A stretch of 16,656 bases of DNA from CAZERD01 sp964515405 (GTDB taxonomy: Bacteria > Campylobacterota_A > Desulfurellia > Desulfurellales > CAZERD01): NCBI GenBank assembly GCA_964515405.1, contig CAZERD010000030.1:1-16656 (forward strand). The letters are read 5' to 3'. Shown piece after piece: positions 1 through 7,745 of this stretch. Within the stretch, counting starts at the first letter, position 1, and the number at the start of each line of letters is the position of its first letter. Under the pieces are notes generated by a model. The model was not told the origin of the DNA, did not search any database, and saw only the letters and a list, made by a program, of their open reading frames with translations. The position numbers and the translations under genes were made by a program.

Positions 1-22
1 GGTTCGAATCCCGCCCTCTCCG
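1..22 (+). tRNA. tRNA-Ser, 3' end only (cut by the window edge)
   Basis: The first 22 bases are the 3' end of a tRNA: a T-loop TTCGAAT at 3-9, the 3' side of the T-stem at 10-14, a seven-base acceptor strand CCTCTCC at 15-21 and a discriminator G at 22. The implied 5' acceptor strand GGAGAGG with discriminator G is typical of bacterial serine tRNAs, so the serine call is family knowledge; the anticodon lies outside the window. No CCA is encoded, so it would be added after transcription. A run of five T follows directly (23-27) and may help end the transcript. Confidence 0.8.
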
Positions 23-38
23 TTTTTACGAGAATTAC

Positions 39-50
39 TCCTATATAGGA
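39..50. promoter_or_regulatory. Perfect 12-bp palindrome abutting the maeB -35 box (candidate operator)
   Basis: TCCTATATAGGA is identical to its reverse complement and ends one base before the -35 hexamer at 51. The symmetry and position are seen in the sequence. That a dimeric regulator binds here is inference. No second copy was noticed in the window. Confidence 0.35.
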
Positions 51-78
51 TTGATATTTATGTTCAATGTTCTATAAT
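51..78 (+). promoter_or_regulatory. Sigma-70-type promoter for the maeB-leuCDB-engB operon
   Basis: A -35 element TTGATA (51-56) and a perfect -10 element TATAAT (73-78) are 16 bp apart. Transcription would begin near 84-86, about 25 bases before the maeB start. A strong ribosome-binding site, TAAGGGGG (98-105), lies four bases before the ATG at 110. No other convincing promoter was seen before engB ends, so this one probably serves all five genes. Confidence 0.75.
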
Positions 79-109
79 GGGGAAGCTATATTTTTTCTAA
101 GGGGGTACC

Positions 110-2410
110 ATGGAAAAGAAACAATTAAGGAAGGAAGCTCTGGAATACCACAGGTCAGGCAGACCTGGTAAGATTGAGGTGAGGGTTACAAAACCCTTCA
201 GCACTCAAAAGGATCTATCCCTTGCTTACACCCCTGGGGTGGCTGAGGTTTCTTTGGAGGTTCATAAGGATCCTCACTTGGCTTATAGATATACGGCCAA
301 GGGTAACCTTGTAGCGGTCATATCGAATGGCACGGCAGTTTTGGGACTTGGTAATATAGGTGCTTTGGCGAGTAAACCTGTGATGGAGGGAAAGGGCAAT
401 CTGTTTAAGAAATTTGCCGATATAGATGTATTTGATATAGAGGTAGATGAAACAGATCCAGATAAGATAATAGATATAGTTGCTGCCCTTGAACCTACCT
501 TTGGCGGTGTTAATCTCGAGGATATTAAGGCTCCAGAATGCTTCTATATTGAGGAGAAGTTGAGAGAGAGGATGTCTATCCCTGTGTTTCATGATGATCA
601 GCATGGGACAGCTATAGTCTCCGGGGCTGCACTCATAAATGCTATGGAAATAGCAGGCAAGAAGTGGGAGGAAGCTGTTCTTATCGTTAATGGTGCAGGG
701 GCTGCGGGCATAGCGTGTGCCAAATTCTATATGGTTTTGGGTATAAGGAAAGAAAATATTATAATGCTTGACTCTAAGGGTGTCATAAGACAAGATAGGG
801 AGGATTTAAATCCGTACAAGAGATTTTTTGCTACAGATAGGGATGTCTATACCCTTGAGGACGCTATAAAGGGTGCTGACATATTTGTTGGTGTTTCAAC
901 CGCTGATGTGTTAACGGCTGATATGGTGAGGAGTATGAATGAGAACCCTATCATATTTGCGCTTGCTAATCCGGATCCAGAAATAAAGTACGAGGTGGCT
1001 AAAGAAGCTAACCCCAACGTGATAATGGGTACAGGGAGGAGTGATTATCCAAATCAGATAAATAATGTTCTTGTCTTCCCATTTCTGTTTAGAGGGGCCC
1101 TTGATGTTCAAGCGAAGATGATAAATGAAGAGATGAAAATGGCTGCTGCTAGGGCTCTCGCTCAGCTTGCAAAGGAGGAGATACCTGAGAGTGTGTTGAA
1201 AGCTTATGGGCTCAAGAAACTTGAATTTGGTCGTGATTACATCATTCCAAAGCCATTTGACCCACGTGCTCTTTTCTACGTTGCGCCCGCTGTGGCTAAG
1301 GCTGCCGTGGAGTCGGGTGCAGCGAGGGTTGACAGTATAGATATTGATGCCTATAGAGAGGTACTCCTCACGCGAGTTGATCAAATAAGGTCCGTTACCC
1401 GATATATCTATGACAGGGCTAGAGAAAATCCCAAGAGGGTAGTGTTTACAGAGACTACTGATGAAGAGATACTAAGAGCTGTTTCGGATGCTGTTGATGA
1501 GGGTATAGTTAAACCTGTGTTTGTTGGCGCAAGGAGTTTTACCAGGGATGATGTGGCTAAAAAAATAAGAGATATTGGATTGAAGGAATCTCTCCTTGAG
1601 AAAATTGAGTTTATTGATCCGCTTTACTATGAGAAATCCAAAGAGTATGCCCGCGTGTTGTTTGAGGAGAATGGTAGAAAGGGGATCACTATGCAGGAGG
1701 CTTGCTATCTGATAAGGCACAGACCGACTTTCTTTGCATCCATGATGGTAAAACAGGGTGATGCTGATTCCCTGCTTATAGGTACCACGTTTAATTATCC
1801 TACAGTTGTGAAGCCATTATTGAGGGTGCTGGATAAGAGAAGGAGGGATTCTGTTGTGGCAGGTATTTATATAATGGTGATAAATAATGAGATATATGTT
1901 TTTGCAGATACAACCATGGTCCCAAACCCCACAAGCGAGCAGCTTGCTGAGATAGCCCATGAAGCGGCTGTATTTTACAAGGATGTGGCGGGTAAGGAAC
2001 CTGTTGTCGCCATGCTTTCCTTTTCTAACTTTGGCTCAAATACACAGGAAGAAGCAAGGAAAGTTAGAGAGGCTGTGAAAATAGTAAGGGAGAAATACCC
2101 TGATTTGCTTGTTGATGGTGAGATGCAGGCTAACATCGCGGCTGATAGGGAATTGAGAGATGCGTTCTATCCATTTAACAGACTCAAGGAGAGAGATGTG
2201 AACGTTATGGTATTCCCAGATCTGAATTCGGCTAATATAGCGTATAAGTTGCTCTACAAAATGGGTGGTGCTTATCCTATAGGGCCTATTATTGTGGGTA
2301 TGAAGCAGTCTGCTCACGCCCTTGAGATGGGCTCTACGGCGAGAATGATACTGGACATGATAGCTGTAGCTGTTGTGGATGCTCAAAGGAAACAAACTCC
2401 AGGGGTATGA
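110..2410 (+). CDS. maeB: NADP-type malic enzyme fused to a phosphotransacetylase-like domain
   Basis: This cytoplasmic enzyme oxidatively decarboxylates malate to pyruvate and CO2 with NAD(P)+ and a divalent metal. The 766 residues match the usual length of the two-domain MaeB type. The malic enzyme domain fills about residues 1-425: the YTPGVA motif with its catalytic Tyr40, a GKGN lysine segment near 94-97, the metal-binding EDIKAPE segment (137-143), FHDDQHGTA (160-168) and the dinucleotide-binding GAGAAG (195-200). Residues from about 430 onward are a phosphate acetyl/butyryltransferase-like domain. In characterised relatives that domain is regulatory, responding to acetyl-CoA, rather than a working transacetylase. 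The gene is first in a tight operon with leuCDB. Pyruvate is the precursor of the valine/leucine carbon skeleton, which gives the arrangement metabolic sense (inference). Cofactor preference cannot be read with certainty. Confidence 0.92.
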   Translation: MEKKQLRKEALEYHRSGRPGKIEVRVTKPFSTQKDLSLAYTPGVAEVSLEVHKDPHLAYRYTAKGNLVAVISNGTAVLGLGNIGALASKPVMEGKGNLFKKFADIDVFDIEVDETDPDKIIDIVAALEPTFGGVNLEDIKAPECFYIEEKLRERMSIPVFHDDQHGTAIVSGAALINAMEIAGKKWEEAVLIVNGAGAAGIACAKFYMVLGIRKENIIMLDSKGVIRQDREDLNPYKRFFATDRDVYTLEDAIKGADIFVGVSTADVLTADMVRSMNENPIIFALANPDPEIKYEVAKEANPNVIMGTGRSDYPNQINNVLVFPFLFRGALDVQAKMINEEMKMAAARALAQLAKEEIPESVLKAYGLKKLEFGRDYIIPKPFDPRALFYVAPAVAKAAVESGAARVDSIDIDAYREVLLTRVDQIRSVTRYIYDRARENPKRVVFTETTDEEILRAVSDAVDEGIVKPVFVGARSFTRDDVAKKIRDIGLKESLLEKIEFIDPLYYEKSKEYARVLFEENGRKGITMQEACYLIRHRPTFFASMMVKQGDADSLLIGTTFNYPTVVKPLLRVLDKRRRDSVVAGIYIMVINNEIYVFADTTMVPNPTSEQLAEIAHEAAVFYKDVAGKEPVVAMLSFSNFGSNTQEEARKVREAVKIVREKYPDLLVDGEMQANIAADRELRDAFYPFNRLKERDVNVMVFPDLNSANIAYKLLYKMGGAYPIGPIIVGMKQSAHALEMGSTARMILDMIAVAVVDAQRKQTPGV

Positions 2411-2412
2411 TT

Positions 2413-3678
2413 ATGGGTATGACTATATCTCAGAAAATACTGGCGTTGAAATCGGGAAAGGACGAAGTAAAGCCTGGTGAGATTGTTCTTACAGATGTGG
2501 ACTTGGCTTTTGCCAACGATATCACGGCTCCTATAGTGATAGATTTTGTGAATTCCCTCGGTGTAAAGGTATTTGATAGGAAGAAGGTGGCTCTTATACC
2601 GGATCATTTTACTCCTAACAAAGATATTAGTTCTGCTAACCAGTGCAGGATAGTGCGTGAATTCGCAAGAAGATGGAAGCTTCCGAACTACTGGGAGGCG
2701 GGGGAGGTGGGTATTGAACATGCCATGCTTCCTGAGAAGGGTTTTATAAAGCCGGGTATGCTGGTCGTTGGTGCTGATTCCCATACCTGTACCCATGGAG
2801 CGTTGGGGGCATTTGCTACAGGTATGGGTAGCAGTGATGTTGGGTTTGCTTTCGCCACAGGAAAGGCCTGGTTTAAGGTGCCACACTCCATGAAGTTTAT
2901 ATATTCAGGCGAGAGGAACAGGTGGGTTGGTGGTAAGGATCTTATTCTTCACACTATAGGTAGAATAGGTGTTTCTGGGGCTCTTTATAAGTCCATGGAG
3001 TTTACGGGGGATGTAATTGAGTCTTTGCCTGTTGATGATAGACTTACTATGTGCAACATGGCTATAGAGGCTGGGGCTAAAAACGGGATAGTACCCCCGG
3101 ATAAGTTGACCTTTGAGTATCTAAGAACGCATGGGGTTGACACTTGGGAACCTGTTTACGGCGATGAGGATGCTGAATATAGTGATGTGGTTAGGATAGA
3201 TGTGGGCAATATAGAGCCGCAGGTGGCCTTTCCTCATTTGCCTGAGAACGTGGTTGGGGTGAGTGAGATTAAAAAGGATATAAAGATAGACCAGGCTTTT
3301 ATAGGTTCGTGCACTAATGGTAGACTTAGTGACCTTGAGATGGCTGCTGAGGTGCTCAGCGGTAACAAGGTGGCTAAGTATGTGAGGTTGATTATCATTC
3401 CGGCTACTGTTGATGTTTACAGGGAGGCGATGAAGAAGGGACTCTTTGATATTTTCCTAGATGCTGGAGCTGTTATTTCAACACCTACGTGTGGCCCGTG
3501 TCTTGGAGGGTATATGGGCGTGCTTGGTGATGGTGAGGTGTGTATTTCGACGTCCAATAGGAATTTTGTGGGCAGGATGGGTTCTCCGAAGTCGTTTGTT
3601 TATCTTGCCAATCCGGCAGTTGTGGCTGCCTCTGCTGTTGCAGGTAAGATTATTTCTCCTGAGGAGGTTGTGGGGTGA
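2413..3678 (+). CDS. leuC: 3-isopropylmalate dehydratase large subunit, archaeal-type
   Basis: With LeuD this [4Fe-4S] enzyme isomerises 2-isopropylmalate to 3-isopropylmalate in leucine synthesis. The iron-sulfur cysteines are visible: Cys300 in GSCTNGR, and Cys360 and Cys363 in TCGPCLGG. DSHTCTHGALGAFATG (122-137) is the usual aconitase-family segment. At 421 residues it belongs to the shorter LeuC/homoaconitase branch common in archaea, thermophiles and many anaerobes, not the roughly 465-residue E. coli type. I chose ATG 2413 because the protein then begins MGMTI as in many relatives and AGGGG (2401-2405) sits seven bases upstream. ATG 2407, overlapping the maeB stop as ATGA, is also in frame and would add two residues. 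Homoaconitase or methylmalate dehydratase activity cannot be excluded by sequence alone, but the leuD-leuB context favours leucine synthesis. Confidence 0.9.
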   Translation: MGMTISQKILALKSGKDEVKPGEIVLTDVDLAFANDITAPIVIDFVNSLGVKVFDRKKVALIPDHFTPNKDISSANQCRIVREFARRWKLPNYWEAGEVGIEHAMLPEKGFIKPGMLVVGADSHTCTHGALGAFATGMGSSDVGFAFATGKAWFKVPHSMKFIYSGERNRWVGGKDLILHTIGRIGVSGALYKSMEFTGDVIESLPVDDRLTMCNMAIEAGAKNGIVPPDKLTFEYLRTHGVDTWEPVYGDEDAEYSDVVRIDVGNIEPQVAFPHLPENVVGVSEIKKDIKIDQAFIGSCTNGRLSDLEMAAEVLSGNKVAKYVRLIIIPATVDVYREAMKKGLFDIFLDAGAVISTPTCGPCLGGYMGVLGDGEVCISTSNRNFVGRMGSPKSFVYLANPAVVAASAVAGKIISPEEVVG

Positions 3679-3680
3679 TA

Positions 3681-4172
3681 ATGAAAGGTAGAGCTTGGGT
3701 ATTCGGTGATAACATAGATACAGATGTTATCATACCGGCGAGGTACTTGAACACGTCTGATCCAGAAGAACTTGCCAAGCACTGTATGGAAGATGTGGAT
3801 AGTAGTTTTGTTGATAAGGTATCCCCTGGGGACATTATTGTGGCTGGGCATAATTTCGGTAGTGGTTCCAGCAGGGAACATGCGCCTATAGCCATAAAGG
3901 CTTGTGGGGTTTCCTGTGTGATAGCCAAGAGCTTTGCAAGGATATTTTATAGAAATGCATTTAATATAGGCCTACCTATACTTGAGTCTGAAGACGCCCC
4001 TTCCGAGATTGAGAGTGGGGATGAAATAGAGGTGGATATGGAGGCTGGCGTAATAAGGGATGTTGCAAAGGATGAAGAATACAGCGTGCTTCCTATTCCG
4101 GAGTTTATGAGGGATTTGATAAGGGCTGGTGGCTTGTTTGAGTATGCTAAAAAGATTCTTGGAGTTGGATAG
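3681..4172 (+). CDS. leuD: 3-isopropylmalate dehydratase small subunit
   Basis: This is the swivelling small subunit that closes the active site of LeuC. At 163 residues it is the short form that pairs with archaeal-type LeuC. Seen in sequence: FGDNIDTDVIIPARYL near the N-terminus, the substrate-binding GSGSSREHA (60-68), and FARIFYRNAFNIGLP (85-99). The loop that helps set substrate choice reads YLNT (22-25). Relatives typically begin MKG, so ATG 3681 is chosen. An in-frame GTG at 3675 has the better-spaced Shine-Dalgarno (GGAGG, 3663-3667) and would overlap the leuC stop, so the start is uncertain by two codons. It lies two bases after leuC, so the two subunits are probably translationally coupled and made in equal amounts. 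Confidence 0.9.
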   Translation: MKGRAWVFGDNIDTDVIIPARYLNTSDPEELAKHCMEDVDSSFVDKVSPGDIIVAGHNFGSGSSREHAPIAIKACGVSCVIAKSFARIFYRNAFNIGLPILESEDAPSEIESGDEIEVDMEAGVIRDVAKDEEYSVLPIPEFMRDLIRAGGLFEYAKKILGVG

Positions 4173-4173
4173 T

Positions 4174-4179
4174 GGAGGG
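4174..4179 (+). promoter_or_regulatory. Ribosome-binding site that sets the leuB start
   Basis: GGAGGG lies three bases before ATG 4183 and just after the leuD stop. It supports 4183 over the longer in-frame possibility beginning at ATG 4129, which would lie inside leuD and add 18 residues unlike the family. Confidence 0.7.
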
Positions 4180-4182
4180 ATT

Positions 4183-5265
4183 ATGGGGGAATTTAGAATA
4201 GCCGTGATGAAAGGTGATGGAATAGGCCCTGAGGTAGTAGATGAAGGGATAAAGGTGCTTAATGAGATAGGATTAAAGTTTGGGCATAGGTTTTCCTATA
4301 CTGAGGTGTTTATAGGGGGGTGCGCCATAGATAGGTACGGAGAGCCGCTTCCCAATGAATCTGTGGATACAGTTTTGGGATGCGATGCTTTGTTTTTTGG
4401 TGCTGTCGGGGGGCCAAAGTGGGAAAAACTTCCTCACAATAAGAAGCCAGAGGTTGGTCTGCTGGGTATCAGGAAGGCGCTTTCGGCTTATGCAAATTTG
4501 AGACCAGCGAAGGTTTTCAAGGAATTGGTGAAGGCAAGCACCCTTAAACCGGAGGTTGTGGAAGGTGTTGATATACTGGTAGTGAGAGAGTTAACGGGGG
4601 GAATCTACTTTGGTGAGCCCCGTGGGATATTTGATGAGCCTGGTGGTGGGAGAAAGGCTATAAACACAATGGTATATACTACTCATGAGGTCGAAAGAAT
4701 TGTAAGGCTTGCTTTTGACATTGCAGTGAAAAGGAGAAAAAAGCTCACAAGCGTTGACAAGGCAAATGTGCTTGATGTTTCTCAGTTCTGGAGGGATATA
4801 ACAGAAAATGTGGCGAGGGATTATCCGGATGTGGAGTACAACAACATGCTTGTTGATAATGCTGCGATGCAACTTGTTAGGGATCCTAAGCAGTTTGATG
4901 TTATAGTTACAGGGAATATGTTTGGTGATATACTTTCAGATGAGGCGAGTATGCTTACAGGTTCTATAGGTATGCTTGCCTCTGCTAGTATAGGCGGTAG
5001 GGTAGGTATGTTTGAACCGATTCATGGATCTGCTCCAGATATAGCTGGACTTGGTATAGCTAACCCTATAGCTCAAATCGAGTCTGCTGCCATGATGCTG
5101 AGGTATGGACTTGAGCTTGATAGAGAAGCGGATGCAGTTGAGAGAGCGATTGATACTGTCCTTGAGATGGGGTATAGGACTAAGGACATAATGAGTGAGG
5201 GCAAGAAGCTTGTTAATACGTCCCAAATGGGTGATCTCATAGCGAAAGTGATTTCTGAGGTGTGA
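4183..5265 (+). CDS. leuB: 3-isopropylmalate dehydrogenase
   Basis: This cytoplasmic enzyme oxidises and decarboxylates 3-isopropylmalate to 2-oxoisocaproate with NAD+, the last pathway-specific step before transamination to leucine. The 360 residues are the normal length. The beta-decarboxylating dehydrogenase signatures are present: GDGIGPEV (11-18), substrate arginines Arg97 and Arg107 (in ANLRP) and Arg135 (in RELTGGIYFG), Tyr142, Lys193 (SVDKANVLD), and metal-binding Asp225, Asp249 and Asp253 in the NMFGDILSDEASMLTGSIGMLAS region. GGPKW (76-80) and the ANLRP context favour LeuB over isocitrate or tartrate dehydrogenase. Start ATG 4183 is chosen from the Shine-Dalgarno just upstream and family alignment. 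Its last four bases overlap the start of engB. Confidence 0.93.
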   Translation: MGEFRIAVMKGDGIGPEVVDEGIKVLNEIGLKFGHRFSYTEVFIGGCAIDRYGEPLPNESVDTVLGCDALFFGAVGGPKWEKLPHNKKPEVGLLGIRKALSAYANLRPAKVFKELVKASTLKPEVVEGVDILVVRELTGGIYFGEPRGIFDEPGGGRKAINTMVYTTHEVERIVRLAFDIAVKRRKKLTSVDKANVLDVSQFWRDITENVARDYPDVEYNNMLVDNAAMQLVRDPKQFDVIVTGNMFGDILSDEASMLTGSIGMLASASIGGRVGMFEPIHGSAPDIAGLGIANPIAQIESAAMMLRYGLELDREADAVERAIDTVLEMGYRTKDIMSEGKKLVNTSQMGDLIAKVISEV

Positions 5266-5852
5266 GCTTTTGCGGGTGTGAGTTTATCAAGTCTTCTTTA
5301 TTCCATAAGTCCATGTGGAAATTTGAGGAAGTTTGGCTTCCTCAAATTGTTTTCGCTGGTAGGAGTAACGTTGGTAAGTCCTCTTTGATCAATGCACTGT
5401 TGTGTAGTTCCGTTGCGAGAGTAAGCAAAACTCCAGGTAAAACTGCTTCCATAAACCTGTTCCTTGTGAATCAGAGATTTTATCTGGTGGACCTGCCGGG
5501 TTATGGTTATGCCAAAAGATCCAAGGCCGTGTTGAAAGGATGGTCTGTGGTGATTGATAGTTACCTCAGGAAGTCGAGCGACATAAGGATTGTTTATGTA
5601 CTTGTGGATTCCAGAATTAGAATAACAGATATGGATACTCAGCTTCTTGAGTGGCTGCGGGCAAGCGGTATAGAGTTTGAAGTGGTTTTTACGAAGTCAG
5701 ACAAGAAAGATGCTAAGGCCATCTCGTGGTCTGTTAGGAATGTTGTTGAGAGGCTTTCTGGGGTATGGCATACTGTATCGGTTAAGAAGAGGTATACGTT
5801 GAGTTCTCTGTGTGAGTCTATGGAGCGTAGGTTAAAGGATGTACTTGCTTAG
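5262..5852 (+). CDS. engB: Ribosome-biogenesis GTP-binding protein EngB/YihA/YsxC
   Basis: A small TRAFAC-class GTPase needed for late assembly of the 50S ribosomal subunit in bacteria where it has been studied. The 196 residues carry the G motifs: G1 GRSNVGKS (33-40), a switch Thr at 61, G3 DLPGYG (77-82), G4 TKSD (144-147) and a G5-like segment near 172-177. The start is GTG 5262, overlapping the leuB stop as GTGA. The segment before G1 matches the family's N-terminal strand, so the first ATG, at residue 18, is too far in. Two cysteines (Cys4, Cys6) sit at the very N-terminus. It is the last gene of the + strand operon, probably co-translated with leuB. Its final 21 bases overlap the end of hslU on the other strand. 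Confidence 0.92.
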   Translation: MSFCGCEFIKSSLFHKSMWKFEEVWLPQIVFAGRSNVGKSSLINALLCSSVARVSKTPGKTASINLFLVNQRFYLVDLPGYGYAKRSKAVLKGWSVVIDSYLRKSSDIRIVYVLVDSRIRITDMDTQLLEWLRASGIEFEVVFTKSDKKDAKAISWSVRNVVERLSGVWHTVSVKKRYTLSSLCESMERRLKDVLA

Positions 5853-7199
5853 GTCTTTGTCTTCAGCTATGTTCTTGAGTTTTTTGTCCACGTAGTATTT
5901 GTCTATGGTTATCTGTTTTTGAGGAATGTCCGGTGCCTCAAAGGATATATCTTCAAGAAGCTTTTCCATAAGTGTGTGTAATCTTCTTGCACCTATATTC
6001 TCTGTTTTTTTATTTACTGCTTCTCCTATTTCAGCTATCCTTTCTATAGCTTTTTGTGTGAAGTCAATCTCTATGCCATCCGCTGCCAGTAGAGCTTGAT
6101 ACTGCTTTATCAGGGCGTTTTTGGGTTCTGTGAGTATCTTGACGAAGTCATCCTTTGATAGTGCGTTGAGTTCCACTCTTATTGGAAACCTACCTTGGAG
6201 TTCTGGTATTAAATCGCTGGGTTTTGATTCGTGAAATGCACCCGCTGCTATGAACAGTATATGATCCGTTTTGACAGTTCCATATCTTGTATTTACGCTG
6301 CTGCCTTCTACTATAGGGAGTAGATCCCTTTGGACTCCTTCCCTCGATATATCTGGACCTGAGCCAGACGTCTTTCCGGCTATCTTATCTATTTCGTCGA
6401 TGAACACTATGCCGTAGTTTTCGGCCTTGTATACAGCTTTTTCTTTTACTCTTTCCTGATCTATAAGCTTTTGGGCTTCTTCTTCCTTCAAGAGTTTTTT
6501 CGCTTCCCTGATTGTAACTTTGCGCTTCTTTTTTCTGCCTGGCATGAGATTATTGAGCATGTCCTTCAGGCTTGAGTCTATATCTTCTATAGGAGCGGCT
6601 GCTACCTCTATGAACGGCATAAAGCTTTCCTGCTGCCCCTTGTTAATTTCTATTTCTATTATTTTGTTATCTAGATCACCTTTTCTGAGTTTATCTCTAA
6701 ATTTTTCCCGGGTTTTTTTTAGCCTTTCCTCGTGCTCTAATTTGGTCAGATCGTCCTGTTCGTATATGTATTCTCCCTTATTTACAGGAGGTATGAGAGC
6801 CTCTATTATTCTTTCCTCTGCGAGTTTTTCAGCTTTACTTTCAACCTTTGCCAGTTCTTCGGATTTAACCATTTCATAGCTAACTCTGACCAAGTCTCTT
6901 ATCATGGATTCAACGTCTCTTCCTACATATCCCACCTCAGTGAATTTGCTTGCTTCGACCTTTATAAACGGAGCATTTACTATCTTGGCCATTCTCCTCG
7001 CCAGTTCTGTTTTGCCAACTCCAGTTGGTCCTATCATCAGGATGTTCTTGGGTGTTATTTCTTCCCGTATGTCTTCTTGCACTTTGGATCTTCTGTACCT
7101 TGTTCTTAGAGCGACAGCTACGGCCTTTTTTGCTTCGTCTTGTCCTATTATGTATTTATCCAGAAACTTTACTATTTCCCGTGGGGTAAGTTCTTTCAT
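5832..7199 (-). CDS. hslU: HslU (ClpY), ATPase subunit of the HslUV protease
   Basis: A hexameric AAA+ unfoldase that feeds substrates to HslV in the cytoplasm. The 455 residues include Walker A GPTGVGKT (57-64), the pore loop GYVGRD (90-95), the HslU-specific intermediate (I) domain at about 110-240, rich in Lys and Glu, Walker B VFIDEID (265-271) and sensor-2 GARR (403-406). It ends LSKYIL; a C-terminal tail of this type inserts into HslV and activates it in known systems, so the gene is complete. ATG 7199 directly follows the hslV stop. GGAGG (7209-7205) lies five bases upstream, inside the end of hslV, so the pair is probably translationally coupled. The 3' end overlaps convergent engB. 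Confidence 0.95.
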   Translation of the reverse strand: MKELTPREIVKFLDKYIIGQDEAKKAVAVALRTRYRRSKVQEDIREEITPKNILMIGPTGVGKTELARRMAKIVNAPFIKVEASKFTEVGYVGRDVESMIRDLVRVSYEMVKSEELAKVESKAEKLAEERIIEALIPPVNKGEYIYEQDDLTKLEHEERLKKTREKFRDKLRKGDLDNKIIEIEINKGQQESFMPFIEVAAAPIEDIDSSLKDMLNNLMPGRKKKRKVTIREAKKLLKEEEAQKLIDQERVKEKAVYKAENYGIVFIDEIDKIAGKTSGSGPDISREGVQRDLLPIVEGSSVNTRYGTVKTDHILFIAAGAFHESKPSDLIPELQGRFPIRVELNALSKDDFVKILTEPKNALIKQYQALLAADGIEIDFTQKAIERIAEIGEAVNKKTENIGARRLHTLMEKLLEDISFEAPDIPQKQITIDKYYVDKKLKNIAEDKDLSKYIL

Positions 7200-7736
7200 T
7201 CATTCCTCCAGAACATCAACGGTGATGTTTGAGTTTGTATATATACATATGGAAGAGGCTATTTTTAGGGATTCTTCCACGATTTCCCTTGCTGACAGGT
7301 TGCTGTACTTTAGCAGTGCTTTTGCCGCTGATAGGGCGTAGTTTCCTCCGGATCCTATGGCGCATATGTTATCGTCCGGGCTAAGCACATCTCCATTTCC
7401 CGATATTATGAATGTTGATTGTTTGTCTGCTGCTATAAGAAGGGCTTCAAGCCTTCTGAGTATCCTATCTGTTCTCCAGTCCTTGGCTAGCTCAACAGAG
7501 GCCCTTGTTAGATTACCTGAGTATTTTTCAAGCTTTTCTTCTAGTTTTTCAAACAGCGTGAATGCATCTGCCGTAGATCCTGCGAACCCCACTAATACCT
7601 TTCCCTCTCCTATTCTTCTGATTTTTTTTGCATTTGATTTCATTACTGTGTCGGAGAGGGTGACTTGTCCATCCCCGCCTATGGCTACAGTGTTTTCCTT
7701 TCTGACGCATATTATAGTGGTGCCGTGCATGTTCAT
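7200..7736 (-). CDS. hslV: HslV (ClpQ), proteasome-like peptidase subunit
   Basis: The N-terminal-nucleophile threonine protease that partners HslU; dodecameric and cytoplasmic in known cases. As written it starts MNMHG followed by the TT of the active site, so Thr6 would become Thr1 after removal of a five-residue leader. In mature numbering Asp17 (GGDGQVT) and Lys33 (NAKK) are in place, as is IGSGG (121-125). Length is 178 codons, close to the family. ATG 7736 is favoured by TGAGG (7748-7744) seven bases upstream, whose TGA is also the clpX stop. ATG 7730 (MHG) is in frame and would leave a three-residue leader. It follows clpX by nine bases and abuts hslU. Confidence 0.94.
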   Translation of the reverse strand: MNMHGTTIICVRKENTVAIGGDGQVTLSDTVMKSNAKKIRRIGEGKVLVGFAGSTADAFTLFEKLEEKLEKYSGNLTRASVELAKDWRTDRILRRLEALLIAADKQSTFIISGNGDVLSPDDNICAIGSGGNYALSAAKALLKYSNLSAREIVEESLKIASSICIYTNSNITVDVLEE

Positions 7737-7745
7737 ACAGGGACC

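Noticed and set aside
215..793. Open frame of 192 codons on the minus strand inside maeB
   Set aside because: It lies wholly within a well-supported gene, has no family resemblance and the composition of a reverse-frame artefact. Other minus-strand frames in maeB, leuC, leuD and leuB were dropped for the same reason.
2407..2412. Upstream ATG for leuC overlapping the maeB stop
   Set aside because: Possible, but the start at 2413 fits the family N-terminus and Shine-Dalgarno spacing better; the difference is two residues.
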